A stretch of 64,000 nt of DNA from Skeletonema tropicum (Eukaryota > Bacillariophyta > Thalassiosirophyceae > Thalassiosirales > Thalassiosiraceae). Numbering within the stretch: position 1 is the first letter of the stretch; each line of letters starts with the position of its first letter. Positions 1 through 11,830 of this stretch are shown here, piece by piece. The stretch is taken from positions 310,001-374,000 of the forward strand of contig CM074131.1 of the NCBI GenBank assembly GCA_037178625.1, in the 5' to 3' direction. Position numbers and translations under genes: made by a program. Under the pieces are notes generated by a model. The model was not told where the DNA came from. It ran no database searches and saw only the letters and a program-made list of their open reading frames with translations.

Positions 1-1
1 G

Positions 2-268
2 AGGATTGTTGGATTGGAGATATGTTTTGTTAAGTTAATGGCCCTCAGGTGCACTCGGTTTGGGGTTCCGAGAGAGATAGTAATGGTCGGTTTCCAAGGT
101 GGATCGCGGCGGCCTGGAAAGAGTGGAAAGGCTTTAAAATGGATGTTTGTTTTATCCCCTCAACGAAGTGGGGCATCATCGTCCTCCTTTTTTGGCCGAG
201 ACTATGAATCCGTCGTCAAACCACTGTCGATCTCATTGAAAAGTATCCCCAGCAAAAACAAATCATGA
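2..268 (+). CDS. possible 3' end of an unidentified coding region
   Basis: This frame is open from the window's left edge to a TGA at 266-268, about 88 codons. The first in-frame ATG is at 14, but nothing marks it as a true start, and the frame may continue upstream outside the window. The peptide is basic and Ser-rich towards its end (a Gly-Ala-Ser-Ser-Ser-Ser stretch followed by Phe-Phe-Gly-Arg-Asp-Tyr-Glu), with no domain I recognise. A second plausible reading exists in another frame from about 209 to 301 (contains Asp-Leu-Ile-Glu-Lys-Tyr-Pro). The true coding frame, if any, is therefore undecided, and a splice site or frameshift between the two is possible. Function unknown. Confidence 0.22.
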   Translation, partial: RIVGLEICFVKLMALRCTRFGVPREIVMVGFQGGSRRPGKSGKALKWMFVLSPQRSGASSSSFFGRDYESVVKPLSISLKSIPSKNKS

Positions 269-526
269 TCCGACTCTACTCTTATTCGTTGGTGTGGCAA
301 TGAATGTTATTTCACGTAAATATTGTTAACCTACCCTCATCTAACAAACAATATTCTCTCCCTCTTTGAAAAAAAATCGTAGTGACTTCTTCCTTGAGCA
401 ATCTTCTGACAAAGTTTCATACCATGGTTTCTTCGACGCAACTCAGCAGCGCCATGTTTGACGATGTTTTCTCTCTGACATCATGCACCTCACCAGCTGC
501 CAACCTTCTCAAAAATCAAGTCAATA
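269..526. other. unique flank without a confident gene
   Basis: This AT-rich single-copy sequence separates the two weak coding candidates of the left flank. It contains an A8 run near 370. An open frame on the plus strand from 382 to 585 (67 aa, Ser/Thr-rich) has no recognisable domain and overlaps the candidate start at 527 in a different frame. I see no RNA gene or repeat. None of it resembles the 1782-bp unit that starts at 1114. Confidence 0.5.
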
Positions 527-613
527 ATGGACGGTTCTTGGGATTTTACTCATCTACCTGCAACTATGAGAAGAATGCTCGTTGATAACCCAAACCATTG
601 TGCGTATTTGTAT
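527..613 (+). CDS. possible 5' end of an unidentified gene cut by the gap
   Basis: An ATG at 527 in a favourable AATAATGG context opens a frame of 29 codons. It reads Met-Asp-Gly-Ser-Trp-Asp-Phe-Thr-His-Leu-Pro and runs without a stop into the N gap. In the same frame the nearest upstream stop is a TGA near 479, so the open stretch is about 45 codons. Residue choice looks protein-like, but the piece is too short for any family assignment. It could equally be a chance frame, and the remainder, if real, lies in unsequenced bases. Confidence 0.2.
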
Positions 614-1113
614 NNNNNNNNNNNNNNNNNNNNNNNNNNNNNNNNNNNNNNNNNNNNNNNNNNNNNNNNNNNNNNNNNNNNNNNNNNNNNNNNNNNNNNN
701 NNNNNNNNNNNNNNNNNNNNNNNNNNNNNNNNNNNNNNNNNNNNNNNNNNNNNNNNNNNNNNNNNNNNNNNNNNNNNNNNNNNNNNNNNNNNNNNNNNNN
801 NNNNNNNNNNNNNNNNNNNNNNNNNNNNNNNNNNNNNNNNNNNNNNNNNNNNNNNNNNNNNNNNNNNNNNNNNNNNNNNNNNNNNNNNNNNNNNNNNNNN
901 NNNNNNNNNNNNNNNNNNNNNNNNNNNNNNNNNNNNNNNNNNNNNNNNNNNNNNNNNNNNNNNNNNNNNNNNNNNNNNNNNNNNNNNNNNNNNNNNNNNN
1001 NNNNNNNNNNNNNNNNNNNNNNNNNNNNNNNNNNNNNNNNNNNNNNNNNNNNNNNNNNNNNNNNNNNNNNNNNNNNNNNNNNNNNNNNNNNNNNNNNNNN
1101 NNNNNNNNNNNNN
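614..1113. other. assembly gap of 500 N
   Basis: The run is exactly 500 N, a conventional placeholder length inserted by scaffolding software rather than a measured distance. Unique sequence lies to its left and the satellite begins at the first base to its right. The true array edge and an unknown number of further copies may therefore be missing here. Open frames drawn through the N run are meaningless. Confidence 0.97.
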
Positions 1114-2897
1114 AACTTCCACTTGCCTCGACTACGCTCGGCCAATAATATCACACAACAATCAACATCTCATTCTCCTCCTCCACCAACCACAAGCAGC
1201 GGCTCCTCCACCAGCAATGACAGAAAAAGACCGTACGTTTGTACCTAAGCAGGTCCAGATTATACTCGTGTAGATATCTAATCTGATTAACTTTGTATTT
1301 ATTTAGATGCTGCCGTTGCTTGTGGGTTGGTGGTGGAGGTAGATGGCGTTGGTGGAGGAGGAGTAACACCACAAGCAACAACAGCATCGTCCTCTTTATC
1401 AATGTGAAAAGAAATGTCTTGAATGCAATAAGCCACGAAGTCCTTATTACAAGCTAGGAGTTTTTTCCAGATGATGGTAGTAAGCAATATAACCGAATTT
1501 CCTCCTCTTCTTGATCCGACGAGTCGTCGATTGGGAGCATGCCGGGCGGTGGTAGGCCGCCATGGTTGTTGTTGGTGTTGTTGGTAGGATTGTTGGTTGC
1601 TGTTGTTCGACGGGGTGATGCGCCGCCGCCGCCGCTGCTCATGTTTTTTATGCAATTTTTTGTGATGCTTTGCTCTCTCTCTACAAGATGGTTTTCAAGT
1701 TTATGCAATTTTGTGATTTACACACTCATAACAATCGGATCTCTATCGTTCAGGATTTCATAATTAATTCATGTCTGAATGCAATAGCTAATGAATCTGC
1801 TGCGTTGCCATGAGATATTTGGTTGGGTAGGTGTTAGCAAAAAGAGAGGTTAGATAGGTCGCGGTCGGTAAGTTGTATGCAGTGTCGGCGGCACCAAGTC
1901 GAGGCGGCGATGCAAAAAGTAAAAAATGCCGTCAATACTAATCTTCTTCTTGATAGACGAAAGCGGCGAGCAAACTTACCAGAAGTCAATGTCTAATAGC
2001 TGCTACCTATCTCAATAGATTCATGGTTGTTATCATCAGATCGATGAGTGCGGGCGGAGTGTTCATGAATCTCTTTGGCGGGCGACAGATGGCGCAAAAT
2101 CGAGCTAAATTAGAGGTAATCTGATACCATCTGGTTCTGACGTGTGTTCAATTTCATGGGCCGTGCGTGGGACCTCTTTCTGAAGATTTGCAAAGCGGCA
2201 ACTCTCACCACTTTTTTGATCAGCTCAAGCATCTGAACAAGCAACAATGACATCATTCAGTAATGATGTAACGGCCGATATCATAATATCTTACCTCCTA
2301 GCCGTCCAATGAAGGCGATGAGTGTCGTTTTGGAAAGCTCTCATCGTGCTCTATCGATTAGACGTATAATGAGCCCTATTCGACGACTTTTCGCAGATCG
2401 TCTCGGCTAAAAACGGGTCTAGAAAGTGATCGGCGGCTTGCAAACCGGCTCCGAATCCAGAATTTCCATTAGAGGTCCAAATTAGACCAAAATAAATACA
2501 ATATGACCACCGATCGAAAGCTCTTTTGAAGCTGAATCGATTAGTACCCTAATTGCTATCGAAATTTCAAAATCAATAACCAGTGCTCGGGCAAAGCCCT
2601 CGCGAAAAATTGACAACACTGAGAAAGTAAGATCCAATTTAGGTTGGTACACGTGAAATCCAAAAATACACTTCCACTAGAGGGGCCGGCGTACAATATG
2701 TAACAATATAATCACAGTTCAGGGAGGGGTCGCACTCGCAAATACAGTACAATATCAGAATGCTCAAACATGATTGGTTCGATGAAGTGGGTCAAAACGC
2801 TTCGCTGAAGAACGAAGCATAGATCAGCCTCATCATGTTCGGTTGGCACGTGTACCATCCATCTCATTATCATCAACATTGATCCCATCCCATCATT
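1114..2897 (+). repeat. unit 1 (1784 bp), first copy after the gap
   Basis: Relative to consensus it has one extra T in the GTACGTTGTACC segment, one extra G before TTGGTGGTGG, one extra T in the GAGTTTTTCC run, and one A fewer in the AGCAAAAAAGAG run. Net change is +2. Confidence 0.95.
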
Positions 2898-4680
2898 AAC
2901 TTCCACTTGCCTCGACTACGCTCGGCCAATAATATCACACAACAATCAACATCTCATTCTCCTCCTCCACCAACCACAAGCAGCGGCTCCTCCACCAGCA
3001 ATGACAGAAAAAGACCGTACGTTGTACCTAAGCAGGTCCAGATTATACTCGTGTAGATATCTAATCTGATTAACTTTGTATTTATTTAGATGCTGCCGTT
3101 GCTTGTGGTTGGTGGTGGAGGTAGATGGCGTTGGTGGAGGAGGAGTAACACCACAAGCAACAACAGCATCGTCCTCTTTATCAATGTGAAAAGAAATGTC
3201 TTGAATGCAATAAGCCACGAAGTCCTTATTACAAGCTAGGAGTTTTTCCAGATGATGGTAGTAAGCAATATAACCGAATTTCCTCCTCTTCTTGATCCGA
3301 CGAGTCGTCGATTGGGAGCATGCCGGGCGGTGGTAGGCCGCCATGGTTGTTGTTGGTGTTGTTGGTAGGATTGTTGGTTGCTGTTGTTCGACGGGGTGAT
3401 GCGCCGCCGCCGCCGCTGCTCATGTTTTTTATGCAATTTTTTGTGATGCTTTGCTCTCTCTCTACAAGATGGTTTTCAAGTTTATGCAATTTTGTGATTT
3501 ACACACTCATAACAATCGGATCTCTATCGTTCAGGATTTCATAATTAATTCATGTCTGAATGCAATAGCTAATGAATCTGCTGCGTTGCCATGAGATATT
3601 TGGTTGGGTAGGTGTTAGCAAAAAAGAGAGGTTAGATAGGTCGCGGTCGGTAAGTTGTATGCAGTGTCGGCGGCACCAAGTCGAGGCGGCGATGCAAAAA
3701 GTAAAAAATGCCGTCAATACTAATCTTCTTCTTGATAGACGAAAGCGGCGAGCAAACTTACCAGAAGTCAATGTCTAATAGCTGCTACCTATCTCAATAG
3801 ATTCATGGTTGTTATCATCAGATCGATGAGTGCGGGCGGAGTGTTCATGAATCTCTTTGGCGGGCGACAGATGGCGCAAAATCGAGCTAAATTAGAGGTA
3901 ATCTGATACCATCTGGTTCTGACGTGTGTTCAATTTCATGGGCCGTGCGTGGGACCTCTTTCTGAAGATTTTGCAAAGCGGCAACTCTCACCACTTTTTT
4001 TGATCAGCTCAAGCATCTGAACAAGCAACAATGACATCATTCAGTAATGATGTAACGGCCGATATCATAATATCTTACCTCCTAGCCGTCCAATGAAGGC
4101 GATGAGTGTCGTTTTGGAAAGCTCTCATCGTGCTCTATCGATTAGACGTATAATGAGCCCTATTCGACGACTTTTCGCAGATCGTCTCGGCTAAAAACGG
4201 GTCTAGAAAGTGATCGGCGGCTTGCAAACCGGCTCCGAATCCAGAATTTCCATTAGAGGTCCAAATTAGACCAAAATAAATACAATATGACCACCGATCG
4301 AAAGCTCTTTTGAAGCTGAATCGATTAGTACCCTAATTGCTATCGAAATTTCAAAATCAATAACCAGTGCTCGGGCAAAGCCCTCGCGAAAAATTGACAA
4401 CACTGAGAAAGTAAGATCCAATTTAGGTTGGTACACGTGAAATCCAAAATACACTTCCACTAGAGGGGCCGGCGTACAATATGTAACAATATAATCACAG
4501 TTCAGGGAGGGGTCGCACTCGCAAATACAGTACAATATCAGAATGCTCAAACATGATTGGTTCGATGAAGTGGGTCAAAACGCTTCGCTGAAGAACGAAG
4601 CATAGATCAGCCTCATCATGTTCGGTTGGCACGTGTACCATCCATCTCATTATCATCAACATTGATCCCATCCCATCATT
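2898..4680 (+). repeat. unit 2 (1783 bp)
   Basis: It has an extra T at GATTTGC (near 3970) and in the T6 run near 3995, and one A fewer at CCAAAAATACAC (near 4447). The last change joins minus-strand frames into a 94-codon open frame (4266-4550) that the consensus does not have. Confidence 0.95.
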
Positions 4681-6461
4681 AACTTCCACTTGCCTCGACT
4701 ACGCTCGGCCAATAATATCACACAACAATCAACATCTCATTCTCCTCCTCCACCAACCACAAGCAGCGGCTCCTCCACCAGCAATGACAGAAAAAGACCG
4801 TACGTTGTACCTAAGCAGGTCCAGATTATACTCGTGTAGATATCTAATCTGATTAACTTTGTATTTATTTAGATGCTGCCGTTGCTTGTGGTTGGTGGTG
4901 GAGGTAGATGGCGTTGGTGGAGGAGGAGTAACACCACAAGCAACAACAGCATCGTCCTCTTTATCAATGTGAAAAGAAATGTCTTGAATGCAATAAGCCA
5001 CGAAGTCCTTATTACAAGCTAGGAGTTTTTCCAGATGATGGTAGTAAGCAATATAACCGAATTTCCTCCTCTTCTTGATCCGACGAGTCGTCGATTGGGA
5101 GCATGCCGGGCGGTGGTAGGCCGCCATGGTTGTTGTTGGTGTTGTTGGTAGGATTGTTGGTTGCTGTTGTTCGACGGGGTGATGCGCCGCCGCCGCCGCT
5201 GCTCATGTTTTTTATGCAATTTTTTGTGATGCTTTGCTCTCTCTCTACAAGATGGTTTTCAAGTTTATGCAATTTTGTGATTTACACACTCATAACAATC
5301 GGATCTCTATCGTTCAGGATTTCATAATTAATTCATGTCTGAATGCAATAGCTAATGAATCTGCTGCGTTGCCATGAGATATTTGGTTGGGTAGGTGTTA
5401 GCAAAAAGAGAGGTTAGATAGGTCGCGGTCGGTAAGTTGTATGCAGTGTCGGCGGCACCAAGTCGAGGCGGCGATGCAAAAAGTAAAAAATGCCGTCAAT
5501 ACTAATCTTCTTCTTGATAGACGAAAGCGGCGAGCAAACTTACCAGAAGTCAATGTCTAATAGCTGCTACCTATCTCAATAGATTCATGGTTGTTATCAT
5601 CAGATCGATGAGTGCGGGCGGAGTGTTCATGAATCTCTTTGGCGGGCGACAGATGGCGCAAAATCGAGCTAAATTAGAGGTAATCTGATACCATCTGGTT
5701 CTGACGTGTGTTCAATTTCATGGGCCGTGCGTGGGACCTCTTTCTGAAGATTTGCAAAGCGGCAACTCTCACCACTTTTTTGATCAGCTCAAGCATCTGA
5801 ACAAGCAACAATGACATCATTCAGTAATGATGTAACGGCCGATATCATAATATCTTACCTCCTAGCCGTCCAATGAAGGCGATGAGTGTCGTTTTGGAAA
5901 GCTCTCATCGTGCTCTATCGATTAGACGTATAATGAGCCCTATTCGACGACTTTTCGCAGATCGTCTCGGCTAAAAACGGGTCTAGAAAGTGATCGGCGG
6001 CTTGCAAACCGGCTCCGAATCCAGAATTTCCATTAGAGGTCCAAATTAGACCAAAATAAATACAATATGACCACCGATCGAAAGCTCTTTTGAAGCTGAA
6101 TCGATTAGTACCCTAATTGCTATCGAAATTTCAAAATCAATAACCAGTGCTCGGGCAAAGCCCTCGCGAAAAATTGACAACACTGAGAAAGTAAGATCCA
6201 ATTTAGGTTGGTACACGTGAAATCCAAAAATACACTTCCACTAGAGGGGCCGGCGTACAATATGTAACAATATAATCACAGTTCAGGGAGGGGTCGCACT
6301 CGCAAATACAGTACAATATCAGAATGCTCAAACATGATTGGTTCGATGAAGTGGGTCAAAACGCTTCGCTGAAGAACGAAGCATAGATCAGCCTCATCAT
6401 GTTCGGTTGGCACGTGTACCATCCATCTCATTATCATCAACATTGATCCCATCCCATCATT
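4681..6461 (+). repeat. unit 3 (1781 bp)
   Basis: The only difference I see from consensus is one A fewer in the A6 run near 5403. Confidence 0.95.
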
Positions 6462-8256
6462 AACTTCCACTTGCCTCGACTACGCTCGGCCAATAATATC
6501 ACACAACAATCAACATCTCATTCTCCTCCTCCACCAACCACAAGCAGCGGCTCCTCCACCAGCAATGACAGAAAAAGACCGTACGTTGTACCTACCTAAG
6601 CAGGTCCAGATTATACTCGTGTAGATATCTAATCTGATTAACTTTGTATTTATTTAGATGCTGCCGTTGCTTGTGGTTGGTGGTGGAGGTAGATGGCGTT
6701 GGTGGAGGAGGAGTAACACCACAAGCAACAACAGCATTCGTCCTCTTTATCAATGTGAAAAGAAATGTCTTGAATGCAATAAGCCACGAAGTCCTTATTA
6801 CAAGCTAGGAGTTTTTCCAGATGATGGTAGTAAGCAATATAACCGAATTTCCTCCTCTTCTTGATCCGACGAGTCGTCGATTGGGAGCATGCCGGGCGGT
6901 GGTAGGCCGGCCATGGTTGTTGTTGGTGTTGTTGGTAGGATTGTTGGTTGCTGTTGTTCGACGGGGTGATGCGCCGCCGCCGCCGCTGCTCATGTTTTTT
7001 ATGCAATTTTTTGTGATGCTTTGCTCTCTCTCTACAAGATGGTTTTCAAGTTTATGCAATTTTGTGATTTACACACTCATAACAATCGGATCTCTATCGT
7101 TCAGGATTTCATAATTAATTCATGTCTGAATGCAATAGCTAATGAATCTGCTGCGTTGCCATGAGATATTTGGTTGGGTAGGTGTTAGCAAAAAAGAGAG
7201 GTTAGATAGGTCGCGGTCGGTAAGTTGTATGCAGTGTCGGCGGCACCAAGTCGAGGCGGCGATGCAAAAAGTAAAAAATGCCGTCAATACTAATCTTCTT
7301 CTTGTTGATAGACGAAAGCGGCGAGCAAACTTACCAGAAGTCAATGTCTAATAGCTGCTACCTATCTCAATAGATTCATGGTTGTTATCATCAGATCGAT
7401 GAGTGCGGGCGGAGTGTTCATGAATCTCTTTGGCGGGCGACAGATGGCGCAAAATCGAGCTAAATTAGAGGTAATCTGATACCATCTGGTTCTGACGTGT
7501 GTTCAATTTCATGGGCCGTGCGTGGGACCTCTTTCCTGAAGATTTGCAAAGCGGCAACTCTCACCACTTTTTTGATCAGCTCAAGCATCTGAACAAGCAA
7601 CAATTGACATCCATTCAGTAATGATGTAACGGCCGATATCATAATATCTTACCTCCTAGCCGTCCAATGAAGGCGATGAGTGTCGTTTTGGAAAGCTCTC
7701 ATCGTGCTCTATCGATTAGACGTATAATGAGCCCTATTCGACGACTTTTCGCAGATCGTCTCGGCTAAAAAACGGGTCTAGAAAGTGATCGGCGGCTTGC
7801 AAACCGGCTCCGAATCCAGAATTTCCATTAGAGGTCCAAATTAGACCAAAATAAATACAATATGACCACCGATCGAAAGCTCTTTTGAAGCTGAATCGAT
7901 TAGTACCCTAATTGCTATCGAAATTTCAAAATCAATAACCAGTGCTCGGGCAAAGCCCTCGCGAAAAATTGACAACACTGAGAAAGTAAGATCCAATTTA
8001 GGTTGGTACACGTGAAATCCAAAAATACACTTCCACTAGAGGGGCCGGCGTACAATATGTAACAATATAATCACAGTTCAGGGAGGGGTCGCACTCGCAA
8101 ATACAGTACAATATCAGAATGCTCAAACATGATTGGTTCGATGAAGTGGGTCAAAACGCTTCGCTGAAGAACGAAGCATAGATCAGCCTCATCATGTTCG
8201 GTTGGCACGTGTACCATCCATCTCATTATCATCAACATTGATCCCATCCCATCATT
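6462..8256 (+). repeat. unit 4 (1795 bp)
   Basis: It carries a 4-bp duplication (CCTA) near 6592 and a 3-bp duplication (TTG) near 7303. There are single-base insertions near 6737, 6909, 7534, 7604, 7611 and 7768. Together they give the +13. Confidence 0.95.
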
Positions 8257-10048
8257 AACTTCCACTTGCCTCGACTACGCCTCGGCCAATAATATCACAC
8301 AACAATCAACATCTCATTCTCCTCCTCCACCAACCACAAGCAGCGGCTCCTCCACCAGCAATGACAGAAAAAGACCGTACGTTGTACCTAAGCAGGTCCA
8401 GATTATACTCGTGTAGATATCTAATCTGATTAACTTTGTATTTATTTAGATGCTGCCGTTGCCTTGTGGTTGGTGGTGGAGGTAGATGGCGTTGGTGGAG
8501 GAGGAGTAACACCACAAGCAACAACAGCATCGTCCTCTTTATCAATGTGAAAAGAAATGTCTTGAATGCAATAAGCCACGAAGTCCTTATTACAAGCTAG
8601 GAGTTTTTTCCAGATGATGGTAGTAAGCAATATAACCGAATTTCCTCCTCTTCTTGATCCGACGAGTCGTCGATTGGGAGCATGCCGGGCGGTGGTAGGC
8701 CGCCATGGTTGTTGTTGGTGTTGTTGGTAGGATTGTTGGTTGCTGTTGTTCGACGGGGTGATGCGCCGCCGCCGCCGCTGCTCATGTTTTTTATGCAATT
8801 TTTTTTGTGATGCTTTGCTCTCTCTCTACAAGATGGTTTTCAAGTTTATGCAATTTTGTGATTTACACACTCATAACAATCGGATCTCTATCGTTCAGGA
8901 TTTCATAATTAATTCATGTCTGAATGCAATAGCTAATGAATCTGCTGCGTTGCCATGAGATATTTGGTTGGGTAGGTGTTAGCAAAAAAGAGAGGTTAGA
9001 TAGGTCGCGGTCGGTAAGTTGTATGCAGTGTCGGCGGCACCAAGTCGAGGCGGCGATGCAAAAAGTAAAAAATGCCGTCAATACTAATCTTCTTCTTGAT
9101 AGACGAAAGCGGCGAGCAAACTTACCAGAAGTCAATGTCTAATAGCTGCTACCTATCTCAATAGATTCATGGTTGTTATCATCAGATCGATGAGTGCGGG
9201 CGGAGTGTTCATGAATCCTCTTTGGCGGGCGACAGATGGCGCAAAATCGAGCTAAATTAGAGGTAATCTGATTACCATCTGGTTCTGACGTGTGTTCAAT
9301 TTCATGGGCCGTGCGTGGGACCTCTTTCTGAAGATTTGCAAAGCGGCAACTCTCACCACTTTTTTGATCAGCTCAAGCATCTGAACAAGCAACAATGACA
9401 TCATTCAGTAATGATGTAACGGCCGATATCATAATATCTTACCTCCTAGCCGTCCAATGAAGGCGATGAGTGTCGTTTTGGAAAGCTCTCATCGTGCTCT
9501 ATCGATTAGACGTATAATGAGCCCTATTCGACGACTTTTCGCAGATCGTCTCGGCTAAAAACGGGTCTAGAAAGTGATCGGCGGCTTGCAAACCGGCTCC
9601 GAATCCAGAATTTCCATTAGAGGTCCAAATTAGACCAAAATAAATACAATATGACCACCGATCGAAAGCTCTTTTGAAGCTGAATCGATTAGTACCCTAA
9701 TTGCTATCGAAATTTCAAAATCAATAACCAGTGCTCGGGCAAAGCCCTCGCGAAAAATTGACAACACTGAGAAAGTTAAGATCCAATTTAGGTTGGTACA
9801 CGTGAAATCCAAAAATACACTTCCACTAGAGGGGCCGGCGTACAATATGTAACAATATAATCACAGTTCAGGGAGGGGTCGCACTCGCAAATACAGTACA
9901 ATATCAGAATGCTCAAACATGATTGGTTCGATGAAGTGGGTCAAAACGCTTCGCTGAAGAACGAAGCATAGATCAGCCTCATCATGTTCGGTTGGCACGT
10001 GTACCATCCATCTCATTATCATCAACATTGAATCCCATCCCATCATTA
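8257..10048 (+). repeat. unit 5 (1792 bp)
   Basis: All differences are insertions of one or two bases: near 8281, 8462, 8607, the T run near 8800 (8 instead of 6), and near 9217, 9272, 9777, 10031 and 10048. Total +10. Confidence 0.95.
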
Positions 10049-11830
10049 AACTTCCACTTGCCTCGACTACGCTCGGCCAATAATATCACACAACAATCAA
10101 CATCTCATTCTCCTCCTCCACCAACCACAAGCAGCGGCTCCTCCACCAGCAATGACAGAAAAAGACCGTACGTTGTACCTAAGCAGGTCCAGATTATACT
10201 CGTGTAGATATCTAATCTGATTAACTTTGTATTTATTTAGATGCTGCCGTTGCTTGTGGTTGGTGGTGGAGGTAGATGGCGTTGGTGGAGGAGGAGTAAC
10301 ACCACAAGCAACAACAGCATCGTCCTCTTTATCAATGTGAAAAGAAATGTCTTGAATGCAATAAGCCACGAAGTCCTTATTACAAGCTAGGAGTTTTTCC
10401 AGATGATGGTAGTAAGCAATATAACCGAATTTCCTCCTCTTCTTGATCCGACGAGTCGTCGATTGGGAGCATGCCGGGCGGTGGTAGGCCGCCATGGTTG
10501 TTGTTGGTGTTGTTGGTAGGATTGTTGGTTGCTGTTGTTCGACGGGGTGATGCGCCGCCGCCGCCGCTGCTCATGTTTTTTATGCAATTTTTTGTGATGC
10601 TTTGCTCTCTCTCTACAAGATGGTTTTCAAGTTTATGCAATTTTGTGATTTACACACTCATAACAATCGGATCTCTATCGTTCAGGATTTCATAATTAAT
10701 TCATGTCTGAATGCAATAGCTAATGAATCTGCTGCGTTGCCATGAGATATTTGGTTGGGTAGGTGTTAGCAAAAAAGAGAGGTTAGATAGGTCGCGGTCG
10801 GTAAGTTGTATGCAGTGTCGGCGGCACCAAGTCGAGGCGGCGATGCAAAAAGTAAAAAATGCCGTCAATACTAATCTTCTTCTTGATAGACGAAAGCGGC
10901 GAGCAAACTTACCAGAAGTCAATGTCTAATAGCTGCTACCTATCTCAATAGATTCATGGTTGTTATCATCAGATCGATGAGTGCGGGCGGAGTGTTCATG
11001 AATCTCTTTGGCGGGCGACAGATGGCGCAAAATCGAGCTAAATTAGAGGTAATCTGATACCATCTGGTTCTGACGTGTGTTCAATTTCATGGGCCGTGCG
11101 TGGGACCTCTTTCTGAAGATTTGCAAAGCGGCAACTCTCACCACTTTTTTGATCAGCTCAAGCATCTGAACAAGCAACAATGACATCATTCAGTAATGAT
11201 GTAACGGCCGATATCATAATATCTTACCTCCTAGCCGTCCAATGAAGGCGATGAGTGTCGTTTTGGAAAGCTCTCATCGTGCTCTATCGATTAGACGTAT
11301 AATGAGCCCTATTCGACGACTTTTCGCAGATCGTCTCGGCTAAAAACGGGTCTAGAAAGTGATCGGCGGCTTGCAAACCGGCTCCGAATCCAGAATTTCC
11401 ATTAGAGGTCCAAATTAGACCAAAATAAATACAATATGACCACCGATCGAAAGCTCTTTTGAAGCTGAATCGATTAGTACCCTAATTGCTATCGAAATTT
11501 CAAAATCAATAACCAGTGCTCGGGCAAAGCCCTCGCGAAAAATTGACAACACTGAGAAAGTAAGATCCAATTTAGGTTGGTACACGTGAAATCCAAAAAT
11601 ACACTTCCACTAGAGGGGCCGGCGTACAATATGTAACAATATAATCACAGTTCAGGGAGGGGTCGCACTCGCAAATACAGTACAATATCAGAATGCTCAA
11701 ACATGATTGGTTCGATGAAGTGGGTCAAAACGCTTCGCTGAAGAACGAAGCATAGATCAGCCTCATCATGTTCGGTTGGCACGTGTACCATCCATCTCAT
11801 TATCATCAACATTGATCCCATCCCATCATT
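10049..11830 (+). repeat. unit 6 (1782 bp), consensus length
   Basis: No difference from the consensus was noticed. It is one of four units with exactly the consensus length, and it directly precedes the noisy block. Confidence 0.95.

Noticed and set aside
527..1273. Long open frames of 188-248 codons on both strands across 527-1273
   Set aside because: They owe their length to the 500 N bases, which translate as unknown residues and contain no information.
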